Part shown: in pieces, positions 11,034 to 21,707 of the stretch
Layout of the letters: each line of letters begins with the position of its first letter
Numbering within the stretch: position 1 is the stretch's first letter
DNA from: Daldinia sp. FL1419
Lineage: Eukaryota; Ascomycota; Sordariomycetes; Xylariales; Hypoxylaceae
Assembly: GCA_025201765.1 (NCBI GenBank)
Contig: MU623461.1
Coordinates: 46,319 to 110,318 of the forward strand
Reading direction: 5' to 3'
Length of the DNA: 64,000 bases
Made by a program: the position numbers and the translations under genes
Notes under the pieces: generated by a model
What the model was told of the DNA's origin: nothing
Databases searched by the model: none
What the model saw: the letters and a program-made list of their open reading frames with translations, nothing else

Positions 11034-12065
11034 TCAGCTTGAGTACAAAGGGCGATAGAAATCACCTGCCCTCCGCTTCCGCCTATCAAGCTCTGTGTCC
11101 GCCGCGCTCTCTTCGCGGCTCACTTCTACATCTTCTCTCTCCGCCGGCCGTTTCCTCGCTAGAGGGTACTGGACCTTGCGATCCCAAGCCTCTAACGACC
11201 AAGGACTGCGCAGAAAATTCTTGAGCTCGTGAAGGAGCAGCTTAGTATTATCGCGACCGAGGAAGTCTTTCAACATTTCCTCGGCTTGTCCTTGGCTACC
11301 CTGGATATCTACAGTTTTTAAAATAGCAACTATATACTCGAGCAAGAACTCAGCATTATTCGCGCGTCGTCTTGTCATCGTATCGTCGCTGGATTGTGTA
11401 GTCGGTGGGGTTTGAAGAAACTCGAAGACTTGAAGTTCCCTCCTAAGCCACGTACGCGCTCTCGATATCATCTCGGGGTCGGACTCGAATACTTGTGGTG
11501 TCAGATCCCGATAACCTGATCTTTGATTAGACCCTACGTGTAGGGAGTAAAGCTGACTGCGATAGACATGTTGTCGGCGGAGAATAGCTTCACTGGCAGT
11601 TACGCGTCGTGGAGGTGTGTCTTCATATCTTCGACGGCTCGGTCTCGCAAGTAGGTTCCTCTGTCGATAGATCTGAGCCCCGGGTTGTACGGGTTGCTTC
11701 GATGACGCCTTCGGAGGCGGTACTAGGTATACCCTACTTTTCGCGTCTGGGCTATCGCTCTCGAAATCGTACCAAACTTCATCGATATTGCTCTTGCATA
11801 GCGGGCATTTTGTCTGTTGCTCTAACCAACTAAGGAGGCACAGATAGTCGAAATTTCGATGGCTGCAAGGACGCGCCTCGCAGACCTCGGTGATACTATC
11901 GAGGCAGATGACGCAGCATGCTTCGTTTGTGTTGTTGACCTCGGTCTCGGATTTTCTTCTCGATAATGCTATCTCTGCAAGTGTATTTTGGAGTACTTGT
12001 GGTTGAATATCGACCGCATCCGACTCTTTATCCATATAGATGAAGTATCGCTGTGGATAGAACAA
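11034..12065 (-). CDS. RING-finger protein, putative E3 ubiquitin ligase, 343 aa
   Basis: The N-terminal third carries a RING finger: CVICLD, then RPCSHRNFDYLCLLSWL and CPLCK (about residues 51-95). Ligands follow C-x2-C, C-x-H, a FDxxC variant of the third pair and C-x2-C. Immediately after comes IDEVWYDFESD, a short strand often following RING domains of the TOPORS-like type. The rest is basic and low in complexity, with RRYEDTPPRRVT and a charged C-terminus. Such proteins transfer ubiquitin from an E2 and are usually nuclear or cytosolic. Translation may start at the first Met or at Met11 (MDKESDAVDI), which looks better. The gene is divergent from SLD2 across about 480 bp. Confidence 0.82.
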   Translation of the reverse strand: MFYPQRYFIYMDKESDAVDIQPQVLQNTLAEIALSRRKSETEVNNTNEACCVICLDSITEVCEARPCSHRNFDYLCLLSWLEQQTKCPLCKSNIDEVWYDFESDSPDAKSRVYLVPPPKASSKQPVQPGAQIYRQRNLLARPSRRRYEDTPPRRVTASEAILRRQHVYRSQLYSLHVGSNQRSGYRDLTPQVFESDPEMISRARTWLRRELQVFEFLQTPPTTQSSDDTMTRRRANNAEFLLEYIVAILKTVDIQGSQGQAEEMLKDFLGRDNTKLLLHELKNFLRSPWSLEAWDRKVQYPLARKRPAEREDVEVSREESAADTELDRRKRRAGDFYRPLYSS

Positions 12066-12548
12066 GCTAATCTGGGGGGAATTGTAGTTGGAAAATGACT
12101 TGAAAAGTTCAGAGGCGATTTACGAAAAAAGAAACGGGGAATGGCAAGGATACCGCTGGACAAAGGTACGAAACTACCTAGGTACCTAGGTACGATGAAA
12201 GGCTTGGAGACGGGACAGCTGACGTAATTTTTTTTAGCCGTTCATTTCCCCGTCAGCCACATTTACGGGTATGCGGGTTCGCAGATTAGGATGAAAGTTC
12301 GGACCACCCCCCCCCTCCAAAAATCCACTGGGGCTACCCATTAAAGTGCCCCCATTAAAACGACCCGCGTCGCGTTATTCTATTAAACCTTGTCGCGACT
12401 CGTCGCGTTTTTGGTCGATTTGATGTTTCTTACCAAAACCAATCCCTACCTACTACCAGGTTTAATGTCCATTAACGTTTACTAACAATTCCAGTCGAAT
12501 TCTATTAATTTTATATACCGCATTATTCAAGCCATATTTTGAGACAAG
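12066..12548. promoter_or_regulatory. Shared divergent promoter of the RING gene and SLD2, with CGCG boxes
   Basis: The 483 bp between the two starts holds a cluster of CGCG cores at 12366-12411 (CCGCGTCGCGTT, TGTCGCGACTCGTCGCGTTT). These resemble the MBF/MCB or E2F-type boxes that drive G1/S transcription in yeasts and fungi. It also holds a TACCTAGGTACCTAGGTAC palindrome at about 12177-12193 and a C-run at about 12308-12317. Cell-cycle control of SLD2 by these boxes is inference. Confidence 0.45.
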
Positions 12549-14035
12549 ATGGATGAAACCGAAAGACTCAAATATGAGGAGACTTGCAAAGAGTTACGCG
12601 CCGACCTCAAGCACTTCGAGGCTGAGTGGGCAAGTCGGAATGGAGGCGGAAAACCGAGTCGCGAGGATATCAAAAAAAACACGGATATAGGTTAGATCTG
12701 ATCTAATTGATAAGGTATTAATTATGTGAGAATACTGACAAATACTTCTATTTAGCTCGCAAGTACAAGAAGTATAACCACTTCCGTGATGTTCTGGCCG
12801 GTAAAGCTCCTCCTCCAAAAACCAATGCGAGGGAATCGAGATCCAGGAAACGTGAGTCGGAAGAAGCCTTCGCAGTAACGCCGTCAAAACGGCAAAGGCC
12901 AGCTGAGACGCCTTCCCACATGCGGGAGCGAATTATAGATCCCGAGATGTTTGAGACGCCATCCGCGCGGAAGCTTTTCAGCCCTGCTGTGCCCACTTCG
13001 ATTGGTCCCACTCCCCAAAGGGACGGGCGTATTCTCGGCTTGTTCGACTTATTGGAAGAGAACGATGAGAACACACCCTCAAAAGGTAGGGTCGGCGGGC
13101 CTACGGAAGATAGTGCAATCCAGTCCACCCCCAGTAAAAAGTTTGGTGCCATTAAACCGGATGGAACTCCAATATCAAACAAGCGCGCAACGCTTTTCAC
13201 GACACCCTCTCGGCGCGACACCGACGCTCCCCTGGGAAGAACTCCGAGTACCATCCGCAAGTTACAATTGACTACACCATCTTTTCTCAGGAGAGCACCT
13301 CTAACGACGGTGGACGAAAACGGAGATTACATAGCTCCCGCAACCCTCCGCTTACCACGTAAGCCGCTAGGTCGAAGTCTGAGCAGCGCAGTGGCGAGTT
13401 TACGGAAGCTAGAGGAAGAAGCATTGGATGACGACCTCGATGCATTACGTGAGGTGGAGAACGATGTGAACCCACCGGTCGCCTCGAAACCCGTGAAGAA
13501 AAAGGAGGATATTCTTGAACCAGATAGCCAGGTGCAACAACTCCTTGGCGGATTCGACGATGAGGCACTTTATGATAGCCCTACAGAAGAGCAAGTAGGC
13601 CGTGATGGACAGCCCTTAAAGGTTTACAAGAAAAAGGGACAGAAGCGAACCACGCGGCGGGTGAACATGAGACCAACTAGAAGTAAACGGCCGCAGCAAC
13701 CCGCGAAGGAGCAGGCGGAGACCGACGGTGAAGATGATGTCGTACCAGAGACCCAAGCTGATGCACTGAAGGGTGACAATGCCCCACCACTAGACTTAGA
13801 TTCTGACTCCGAGTTTGAATCCACAGAAGATGAAGACGAAGAGCCCAAAGAGAAGAAACGTGCTGAGAAGAAAGAGACGGTGGGTAAGACGGAGAAGAAG
13901 GACGGAAAGCCTCAGAAGGGGGCAAGGAAGGTCAACGAGCTGGCCCACGCGAACTTCAAGAGGCTTAAGTTAAAGAATCACGGGGCAAAGGGACCGCCGT
14001 CTGGGTTCGGTGGTAGATTCCGGCGCCGTAGATAA
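12549..14035 (+). CDS. SLD2: DNA replication regulator Sld2-like, 473 aa, two exons
   Basis: Exon 1 is 12549-12690, the intron 12691-12755 has a GTTAGA donor and TTTAG acceptor, and exon 2 is 12756-14035. The joined frame reads through TDIARKYKKYNHFRDVL. The N-terminus (ELRADLKHFEAEWASRNGGG) and the KYKKYNHFRDVLAGK block are the conserved Sld2 opening. The middle holds many S/T-P sites (TPSARKLFSP, TPQRDG, TPSK) expected for CDK control. A basic region follows with the motif KKGQKRTTRRVNMRPTR, then an acidic stretch and a basic tail ending GFGGRFRRRR. In yeast, Sld2 phosphorylated by S-CDK binds Dpb11 to load GINS and Pol epsilon at origins; metazoan RecQL4 has a related N-terminus. Length fits filamentous-fungal orthologues. 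Confidence 0.9.
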
Positions 14036-15258
14036 AGCGGAGAAGATTTCGGCAACGCCGTACTACGACGGCCGGATTTAATGATCGTTATGACGTATAT
14101 AAGACGGGAATAAGAGTTCACTTATGTAAGGACTCGGCCTGATTCCAAGAGCCAAAGTACCAAGCTTCAATATCAACAGTATTGTTTATCTTTGCTCACA
14201 ACCGAGCCCGAGACACGGGTAAAACTTAGATGCATCATAGGCCGCAACGTGGAACATCACCGCTTTCAAGTTTTCAGGTCCGATGTCGTATTGGCGTGTA
14301 CCGAGCTTGCTGAATATCACATAATCGATGGCCTTGTTAAATCGTCGGCACATTCAGCCACTGGTTCAAGCGAATGATTCATTCCTTACCAAACTTTAAC
14401 ACTATGAGGAAACGTATCATCTCTGGTCTCAGTCGTCGTCTTTATTGGAAGAAAAGGAGGTCGATGTCTCTGCCAGTAGCCCACAGTCTTGATTTGCGGG
14501 TGGCCCGTGCCCTATTATAGAAAAGGGGCAGCCCTACCCGCGTAGCTGTGGATTAATAACCCTACCCCAGCACCATTGACAGGTCAAGCTGGTTCAATAA
14601 GCATAAAATCTTAGCCGTATATAAGACAGGTTCGGTATTTTCGTTCCCGGGGGCGGCTCGGTTGTGGGATTAATTTCGAGCCCTTAAAGAGTCATACTTA
14701 GCCATATCAACTTCACGAAATATACCTGCTAGCATTTTTTTTAAAAAAATAAGTCATAGCTTTAACTAATATTAAGACTAGATGGAGAGCATTAAAATGA
14801 AATTCAAACTGTATAGATCTTCTGATAGGGTCTCTTCCTAACCTAGGTCAAGTTGTTAACCGATTTGCCACGGACGCCGCCTCACGTATATACCCACACC
14901 ATCACGGTAAGCGCATCGACCTTCTTTATGAGGTACATATATTTGCTCAGAGACAGCCTACAAGTGTAGTGTCACGTTAAACAATACTCAAGGTGCCAGG
15001 CCTTGTAAGCCCCTTTTCTGAGAGTAATAAGGCTACCCCTTGGGGTAACTGCTGAATACCAGCTACACCTACATAAAGAGGGCACTATCCCTCCCCTGTT
15101 CTACATAAGGCACGAGCCGCCAGTGCATACCTAGAGCCGCTAGCCCCCCATTCCACCCACACACGATGCCTACCGCCCGAAATAATTAGATAGGTATTGC
15201 TTTTACAAATCACATTCGGTTGGTTCCTCTCCTGCACGTTTCATCCTCTAACGACCAA
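14036..15258. other. Intergenic, no supported gene
   Basis: Between SLD2 and the first 71-aa gene. It has a short T/A run at about 14735-14750. Open frames here (14192-14377 and a frame overlapping the next gene on the other strand) lack protein character. Confidence 0.4.
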
Positions 15259-15533
15259 TCACTCTCCGTCAAACTGGGCACCGAATCCCAAGAAGTCACT
15301 CTCAGACTTAAGAAACTCCTTGCGAGTGCCTGCAGATGTACCAATGGGGCCTAAAGTATCGGGTTGTTCCGGCAAAGACGAGCCACAGTCTGCCTTGGTA
15401 CTATTGTTCGTCGTGCTTAAGTTATCGTATCTTCTAAGGGATTAGAACTATCTTATATCTATACAGTAGCCATAGAGAACGGTTCGACCTACGTTGTATT
15501 CCCTTGATCCGCGGGGGAGCAAGCGTGAGGCAT
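15259..15533 (-). CDS. 71-aa protein ending in LGFGAQFD (paralogue 1), two exons
   Basis: Exon 1 is 15533-15493 (41 nt, ATG CCT CAC), the intron is 15492-15434 (59 nt, GTAGGT donor, CTAAT branch, TTAG acceptor) and exon 2 is 15433-15259 (175 nt, TGA stop). The product is Ser/Thr/Asn-rich with no signal peptide or membrane segment, and ends SDFLGFGAQFDGE. The gene at 20742-21033 (minus) has the same exon lengths, the same intron phase and the same C-terminal motif, so the two models confirm each other. Each is a disordered-looking small protein with a short hydrophobic C-terminal motif that could be a docking peptide (inference). No known family recognised. Confidence 0.72.
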
Positions 15534-17058
15534 TATTGGAGGATCAGGCACGTATGTTGAACCAAGGTATTGCCAGATCTTGTTTGAATGCTGAATGTAG
15601 ACGACGTGAGGGCGGTTAACGAGTAAAGTTTGGTTGTTACTCGAGTAAGACTATCATCAAGGATGAAGGACCAAGATGAGCCACAAGATTGAAGGGTTGT
15701 GATATATGTGCTTGCACACTTGGGCAATTTCTCCTGACGAGATAAAATTCGGAAGAAGAAAGCAGAAGGATGAAAAGGGAAATCCTAAGGGTATTTATAC
15801 TAAAGCCTCAGGTCTTCTCGAGCACCTCGCTCGACATGAACCAAGTTGTACTTGATGGCATGTACGTATGTACGTATGTGCCTATCCATGCTGGTTACAT
15901 AGCTCGCATGAAGGTGACAGCCGGTTGATAAAGGTAAGAAACATCACATGTCAATGCCCGACAAAGTTGATACAGTATCCTTCACGCATCTAGAAACGAC
16001 GGCTACTCCGACTTGAAGTAGCATAGTTTGTTAAGGCCATGTCAAGGACGTCGTGCATAGTGTTCCCCGGTAGGCGATCACCCGGTACTACTCAATTCGT
16101 CTGAACTCTGGACGCCTTACATTTTAGACAAGAAGTTGAGGGTGTATGCTAATGCCAAAATATTTGTAGTCCTATAGTTGGCTAAAGTTCTTTGCGAACC
16201 AGCGAAGTTGTTTCCATTCCGAGTCCGCCTCGTGACACCGCGCAGATAGAGGTCAAACCAGCGGCGTTTATCATACCAAGCACCCATTCCTCATTGGAAC
16301 GCGCCCTCCCGTTGTCTTACGGGGAATTCCTTATTGTGTAAATTCTCATGTTGAACACCTATGAGAAAGGAACCACCGCCCGTGCTACGGTGGTAGGGAT
16401 TTTAGACGTGTGCTCTTTTAGCGTTGCGTCTCGTCGTACAATGTCGTTCAGTTTTGGTCGAGAAATAATAAGTAATCCGCATTTGGCCTGCTTGTTCCCC
16501 GAACCCAACACCAACCCACTTTGTTGAGCGTTGACAAGCCAAACCAAAAATGAGTCATATCATATAATTCTAGGAGGTAGTTTGAAAGCGACAATACGCA
16601 ACAGACTCGAAGTCTTTGATGCTTGACCTCAAAACACCAACGATGTAGGTAAAATGCATCCCCTTTCGTCAAGTGGGTACATGTCGAGACCCCTATTCGG
16701 CGATTAAAGGGATAATCCTACGGAGAATAAAAATAAGCTTAAATCAACCACCGCTTGAGGATGTATGAATGAAATTGCCAGCCCTCCTTTTTTTTTATAA
16801 AAAAGAAAAAAAAAAGGAAAAAAAAAACAAGCTCTTTGAACTAACATTGAAGACGTTGGGATTTATAGTTATTTCATTGCATAGGTACCTATCTAGCTGC
16901 TACATAAGTAGGTTAGAACCTTTGTCGGTTCTTTAAATCAGCCATCTAGGAAATATCTAGCATTTCACTTAGGTACAGACCTAGGGTCGAAGTCATAGAA
17001 TTAGACTCGGATGTTACCTCAACGAGTCCCGTTCCCAACTTCATCTTCCTACCTCTGC
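15534..17058. other. Intergenic, no supported gene
   Basis: Upstream region of the first 71-aa gene. It contains a (GTAC/GTAT) microsatellite at about 15860-15880 and a T-run followed by A-runs at about 16789-16830 that could fold back. Open frames at 16359-16672 (minus) have no recognisable character. Confidence 0.4.
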
Positions 17059-18081
17059 TTATCTCCTTTGCGTCTTCTTGGCAAAAAAACCATTGGGTGG
17101 CCCTTGCGATTTCTTTGCCGCTCTCGTGGCAAATCCAAAGGGCTCTTCCTCTAGCTGCCGTCGAGGCGCTTGCCCCTGCTGTCCTTGGGGGCCCTGCGGT
17201 AGGTGTCCTTGGCTCACTTGCTCGAGCGGTCTCTGGCGTGTTTGGGATAGTTGCCTTTGGCGGCTTTCCTCTCGCTGTCTTTGCTGTTCTTGTTCTTCCT
17301 GTCTTTCTTGCTCTAGTTGTCTTTCGTGGTCTTGTTCCCGTTTCACTTCAACTGCCTGGAAGGCCTCGTGGATCTTTCTGGTCTGTTGGTCTAGGAATCG
17401 CTGGCGGTCTTGATGGGGCTGTCTTTGGCGTTCTAGTTCTACCAGTTCCTCGTGCTCTTTTTCTCTTTCAATCTGTTGATCCCGTAATGAGCTAATAATC
17501 CGCACAGCTTCCTGCATCTGTTGGGTCTGTCGTTCGCGGAGCTCCTGCGCCTGCTGGAACTGCTGTTGCAGGATATTTCTTTCGTGTTGTTGTTGCAGGT
17601 TTCGTAGGGTTTGCAGTGACTGTTGGATTTGATTCTCCGTGTTGATTCGAAGTCTTTGTTGGATTTCTAGCTGTTGCTGCAGTTGTCGTTGCGCCTCTAT
17701 CTGCTGCAGCCGTTGCTGTTCTATTAGCAATCGTTCATTTTCCAGTCGCGCCTGCTGAAGATGCTGCCGAAACCCTGGATGTGTCCCTATAAGTGGTATG
17801 TCGGAAATTTTAATTCCCACATCCTCCTGCTTTAAATCTTGCTGTTTTACATTCCCTTGCTGTTCTCTTAGATCTACTGGCTTAGTTGCCTCTTTAGATA
17901 CCCGCTGGAGATCCGCGCACCTCGCACATATAGCCTCTCGGTATCCCATATAAGTAGTAACCAAGTTAGGACAATTGCGAGTACCGGCTGAGGGATGATT
18001 GCATGGCTTAAAGTTCCTGTAGTGATTCTCTCTCTGCTGGCAGTTTGTGCAAACCACCGACATCATCTCACAGCGACACAT
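17059..18081 (-). CDS. Cysteine-rich AGTRNCPNL module fused to a Gln-rich coiled coil, 340 aa
   Basis: ATG at 18081, stop at 17059. Residues 1-60 carry eight cysteines: C-x-C, C-x2-C, YRNFKPC, SAGTRNCPNL and a final C-x2-C (CARC), matching the 75-aa protein at 5906-6133. From about residue 95 to 290 the chain is an unbroken Gln/Glu/Arg-rich helix (runs such as LRNLQQQHERNILQQQFQQA) that should form a long coiled coil. The C-terminus is Pro/Gly/Gln-rich and ends with a basic NGFFAKKTQRR. No signal peptide. The layout suggests a metal-binding head on a self-associating rod, but function is unknown. Open frames on the opposite strand across the Gln repeats are artefacts. Confidence 0.75.
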   Translation of the reverse strand: MCRCEMMSVVCTNCQQRENHYRNFKPCNHPSAGTRNCPNLVTTYMGYREAICARCADLQRVSKEATKPVDLREQQGNVKQQDLKQEDVGIKISDIPLIGTHPGFRQHLQQARLENERLLIEQQRLQQIEAQRQLQQQLEIQQRLRINTENQIQQSLQTLRNLQQQHERNILQQQFQQAQELRERQTQQMQEAVRIISSLRDQQIEREKEHEELVELERQRQPHQDRQRFLDQQTRKIHEAFQAVEVKREQDHERQLEQERQEEQEQQRQREESRQRQLSQTRQRPLEQVSQGHLPQGPQGQQGQAPRRQLEEEPFGFATRAAKKSQGPPNGFFAKKTQRR

Positions 18082-19622
18082 CTTGAATGGCGTGTGTATT
18101 TCTAAGACTAATGATAGAGTAATTTATTATCGTTGGTATGAAGTTTGCCTTTTTCTTTCTTTTGCAATGAGTATGATGAGTATGAGGAGTATGATGTGTA
18201 GGTATGATGAATGTTTTGTGATGGCCAATGAAGACGATGAAATAGGAAGAGATATGGCTAATTTATATATCTACTACATCTATAACTTTGTTGTCGTTTG
18301 TTATGGAAGATAATTTCTGTTCTTGGACCGTAGTAGAGTTTCGACACTTTATCTTTGCTTGAAATAATACCTACCTAAGTAGTAGCTTCGTGTGCTGAAG
18401 AAGTGGTTGGTAAATATCGTCATATTGAATCACAACGAAAAACTTCTATTGAATGTTTCATTTCCGATATAGATAAGTATCGAATCACGTTTCTTGGGAT
18501 ATCCGATATTCAGATAGAGATAAACGCTTCTCGAATCGGTAAATTCCTAGTTTCTTCAATAACTTCGCTTGGCTGCCTATAGGTATTATCCTGGCTGGCC
18601 CGGACTAATTTCACAATGAACGTAATATAAAATAGGGATAGACTCTCCATTTGACAAAGTTATATAAAAACGATGTACTACTTACCTGCACCCATCGTTG
18701 TTGGCCTGTCCAGGGATAGATAGGTAGCCATACCACGATTTGAAATGATACACTAGTATTTATCCGCACGTGGGCTACTGACGGACTGGTTTGCGGCTGT
18801 GTTATATTATTGTGGCCAACAATTATTATTAGTCCTACCAGAATTGCACAAATGAAAATGCTGGCTCTCTTACCACAGAGCTCAATCTTTTATCCGTGCA
18901 AATTAATGGGGCTATCAACTGTTGGATACACAAGGGGTTGTGATTCCTAGAATACTGGTGACATCGTTGAATTGTTGTAAAAGTTAAGATGGAGGCTATC
19001 TAGGTTAGGTGGATATTATCGGATTTTGAAAAGATTCATGTTATTATTATTATTGCTATTCCGATTTACCTAAATTAAAATACAGGTATCCGGTCCATCT
19101 TGCTGGTATTTTGTTTCGGGGAGGGTAGGAAACCGTATTGCGGAAAAACCCTACCCGCTACTTATCCGTGCGAGCTACGTTGCCATAACTGTGGCTGTTT
19201 TCTATGTTCGTATTGATACTTAGGTTAATACCTTCTAACTAATAGAAATGGTTAAACTTATGCGAACAATCCTTAGTACGTCATAATAAATGCGTTATCT
19301 TTCCCCAATGGTGGCCCGCTGCCTATCCCCGATAGGATCCCAGTCTATCAAAGCAACCCCTAGCGAGCACGTAAGCACGACCCCCTCTCCGAAAACGCCA
19401 ACGCCCTTGCCCTCAGTACAGCTCGGAGTAGACGCGGGACGGCCCGGAAAGACTTGTATTAAAAAGCTAAGATTTTTTTTTTTTTTTTTTTTAACAAGCA
19501 CTAAACTCTCTTAGGGGGTGGATCTCGTAGCCACGTGACAAAGTCATGTGTGTGGGATGGCTAGTCATGTAATTTCACGTGACACAGACCCTTGTTAGTA
19601 CCCTGTATTAACTACAACTACA
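18082..19622. other. Intergenic, no supported gene
   Basis: Upstream of the Gln-rich gene. Contains a 20-base T run at about 19471-19491. Open frames around it (19290-19514 on both strands) are composition artefacts. Confidence 0.4.
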
Positions 19623-19746
19623 TATCGGTGCAGGTACGAAAAGTTATGTAGAAGGTGCGAGGCACTGTGTGGAAGTTTAAATACCTCTCTGGGGAGCCTC
19701 CCCTGTTTAGAATTTTTCAGGAATCAACACACTCATCATTCTCTCT
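19623..19746 (-). repeat. Long-range repeat copy B (inverted partner of 8002-8124)
   Basis: Reverse complement of the block at 8.0-8.1 kb. It shares CGTACCTGCACC, the CTCGCACCTTC block, the GGGGAGGCTCCCC palindrome and GAGTGTGTTGATTC. Similarity stops sharply on both sides. No gene is attached to this copy. Confidence 0.7.
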
Positions 19747-20741
19747 TTATCTCATATTCAACCAATAAATAACCCCCCAGGCCCCTCACTTCGTTGCATG
19801 CAACCCTTGTCAATCTGACAATGTGGGTCCGTCTCACAGATATTTATATGGGGTAGTTGCTAGCAGCTGCACCCAGCCGCAGAGATCCACAGAGTTACAT
19901 GCACGTAACAATTAGGGGGGGGGGTATATTCACCAATCAAAAAAATAGGTAGTTATTGTTGTAAGAGTTAATTATGTCTTGATCTAGGATCTAGGATCAA
20001 GAAGATGAGAACTAAATAAATACGAATACAAATGTGGGTCTTTGTCATGGAGAAATGACATAATAAGGATCCTCATATCAACTAACTATAGGTTAAGAGA
20101 AACTGCAAGAATAAGTTTACATTTTACCTCATAATAATCTCTGCTCTTTTGTACTTATAATATTATTTAGACATTCCTCGTGGTATTTTTTTAACACCGT
20201 TCTGCGCTCTTATTAATGCCCAAGGTAAAAGCAGTCCTCCCCTACCAATCATATTACATCACAGATAAGTAGGTGTTTTAGGTGCGCATCCCTCTATATC
20301 CAGTTTCCCTCTCTGTACAATACTACAATCCTCTTTATCTCCACGAGACTAACTTCAAGCGACACTCACTCATTAACTTGTTTACTTGAGACACTCTTTA
20401 AGTATCATAGGACTGGGGAAAGCTGCAATGCTGCAATGTGTTTGGTGGTTACTTTAATTACTTGATAATTGATTAACTATCCAGTAGGTATATATGTAAA
20501 GCTCCAGAGCACACCAAGGTAAACCTTGTGATAATCCTAAAGTAGGCATGTCAGCATGGGCTGCAGGTAATGAACCAGAACGATACAAATAATCCAGCAG
20601 TATAAGGACCGATAGATATAATAGGTATGCTGACAATAAGAGAGAATGGGCCCCACATCTCCACGTTCCAGGCAGCATGGTGTAATGAAACCATGGCTAC
20701 CGCTATGAACTTCTGCTTGGTTTAAATAGCAGACCCAAATT
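19747..20741. other. Intergenic, no supported gene
   Basis: Contains a G-run near 19914-19923. Open frames at 20454-20914 (minus) partly overlap exon 2 of the second 71-aa gene in another frame and are not real. Confidence 0.4.
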
Positions 20742-21033
20742 CTATTTTTGGTCATCGAACTGAGCTCCGAAGCCGAGCAGATCCTGGGAAATGCTGGATG
20801 CATCAGTCTGTGCGTCCGCAGAGGTATCGCTAGACTCTGAAGTGTCGGGTAGGTCAGGTACGGGTGAACCACGCTCGGTTCTTGAGCTATCGTTCGCCGT
20901 GATAGATTCGTCATGCCTATATGTAGTAATGCAATAGTGATTAGAATTAAGGACTACTATGATAAATGTTTATATCGGAACCTTAAGCTCACGATGTAGT
21001 CTCTTTACTGGAAGAAGACGGAGTGTGGGACAT
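20742..21033 (-). CDS. 71-aa protein ending in LGFGAQFD (paralogue 2), two exons
   Basis: Exon 1 is 21033-20993 (41 nt, ATG TCC CAC), the intron is 20992-20917 (76 nt, GTGAGC donor, ATATAG acceptor) and exon 2 is 20916-20742 (175 nt, TAG stop). The product is Ser/Asp/Thr-rich, acidic and probably disordered, with no signal peptide. It ends SQDLLGFGAQFDDQK. A TATATAAG box lies about 25 bases before the start codon. Exon lengths and intron phase equal those of 15259-15533, while most of the middle sequence has diverged. This points to an old duplication with constraint on length, splice position and C-terminal motif. Function unknown. Confidence 0.75.
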
Positions 21034-21699
21034 CTTGAGTCTGTTGCTACTTATATAGATCACTTATATTGTAGTTAATAAAACTCAAGTCGTATCTACG
21101 TCGTGATATATATATGTGCTGGAGTGATGGGTATACTTCGACACTTAAGTATAGCAGTATTAATAGAGAGAAGGATATGAAATTGAGAGTTAGAAAGAGG
21201 AATATTGAGAAAGAGGTAGGGCTATAAGTTCTAAGTCGTAGACAAATCTTTGAACGAGAAAGGAATGAGCAAGAGGACGGGGGAAACTAGTTCACTATTT
21301 ATCGACGGAGCTCCATCATGCAACATCTTCTAGACCAGGCATCTCGTCGCCTTTCAGCTGGATCAACCTGACTTATCCGTACTATCACATTGCTTATTAC
21401 AATTGTATCTTTGAATCGATACGATATGCGTGGAATACCGCTTTTTTGTAAGTGTACCGTGGCCGACCGGCGTAGAGGTAAAAGGGGGTCCCGGTTTTGT
21501 TACCGCCTCCCTGCTGTGTTCGGATCTGCATTGATCATTCTCTTTTTTGTAAATTTCCAATGGCTCGTCGGGGGTGAATGCTTCTCTAGCGGCTTGGTCC
21601 TGCATGTAACATCATATTAGGCCTGTTTTTCGTAGTTCCGTTGATATGATTCGCTGGCAGATAACATATACAAGATACGGCCAGAACCCAATCTTGATG
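21034..21699. other. Intergenic, no supported gene
   Basis: Upstream of the second 71-aa gene. Open frames at 21363-21620 on both strands run toward the hAT-type element and are not supported. Confidence 0.4.
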
Positions 21700-21707
21700 G
21701 CTGAGGG

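Noticed and set aside
15197..15445. Plus-strand 82-codon frame
   Set aside because: It is the complement of exon 2 of a 71-aa gene that has a well-supported paralogue on the minus strand.
17078..17495. Plus-strand open frames rich in Cys, Ser, Leu and Val over the Gln-rich gene
   Set aside because: They are the antisense of CAG/CAA-rich coding DNA of the 340-aa protein.
20454..20914. Minus-strand frames of 74 and 125 codons
   Set aside because: The larger overlaps exon 2 of the second 71-aa gene in a different frame; the spliced model is supported by its paralogue.
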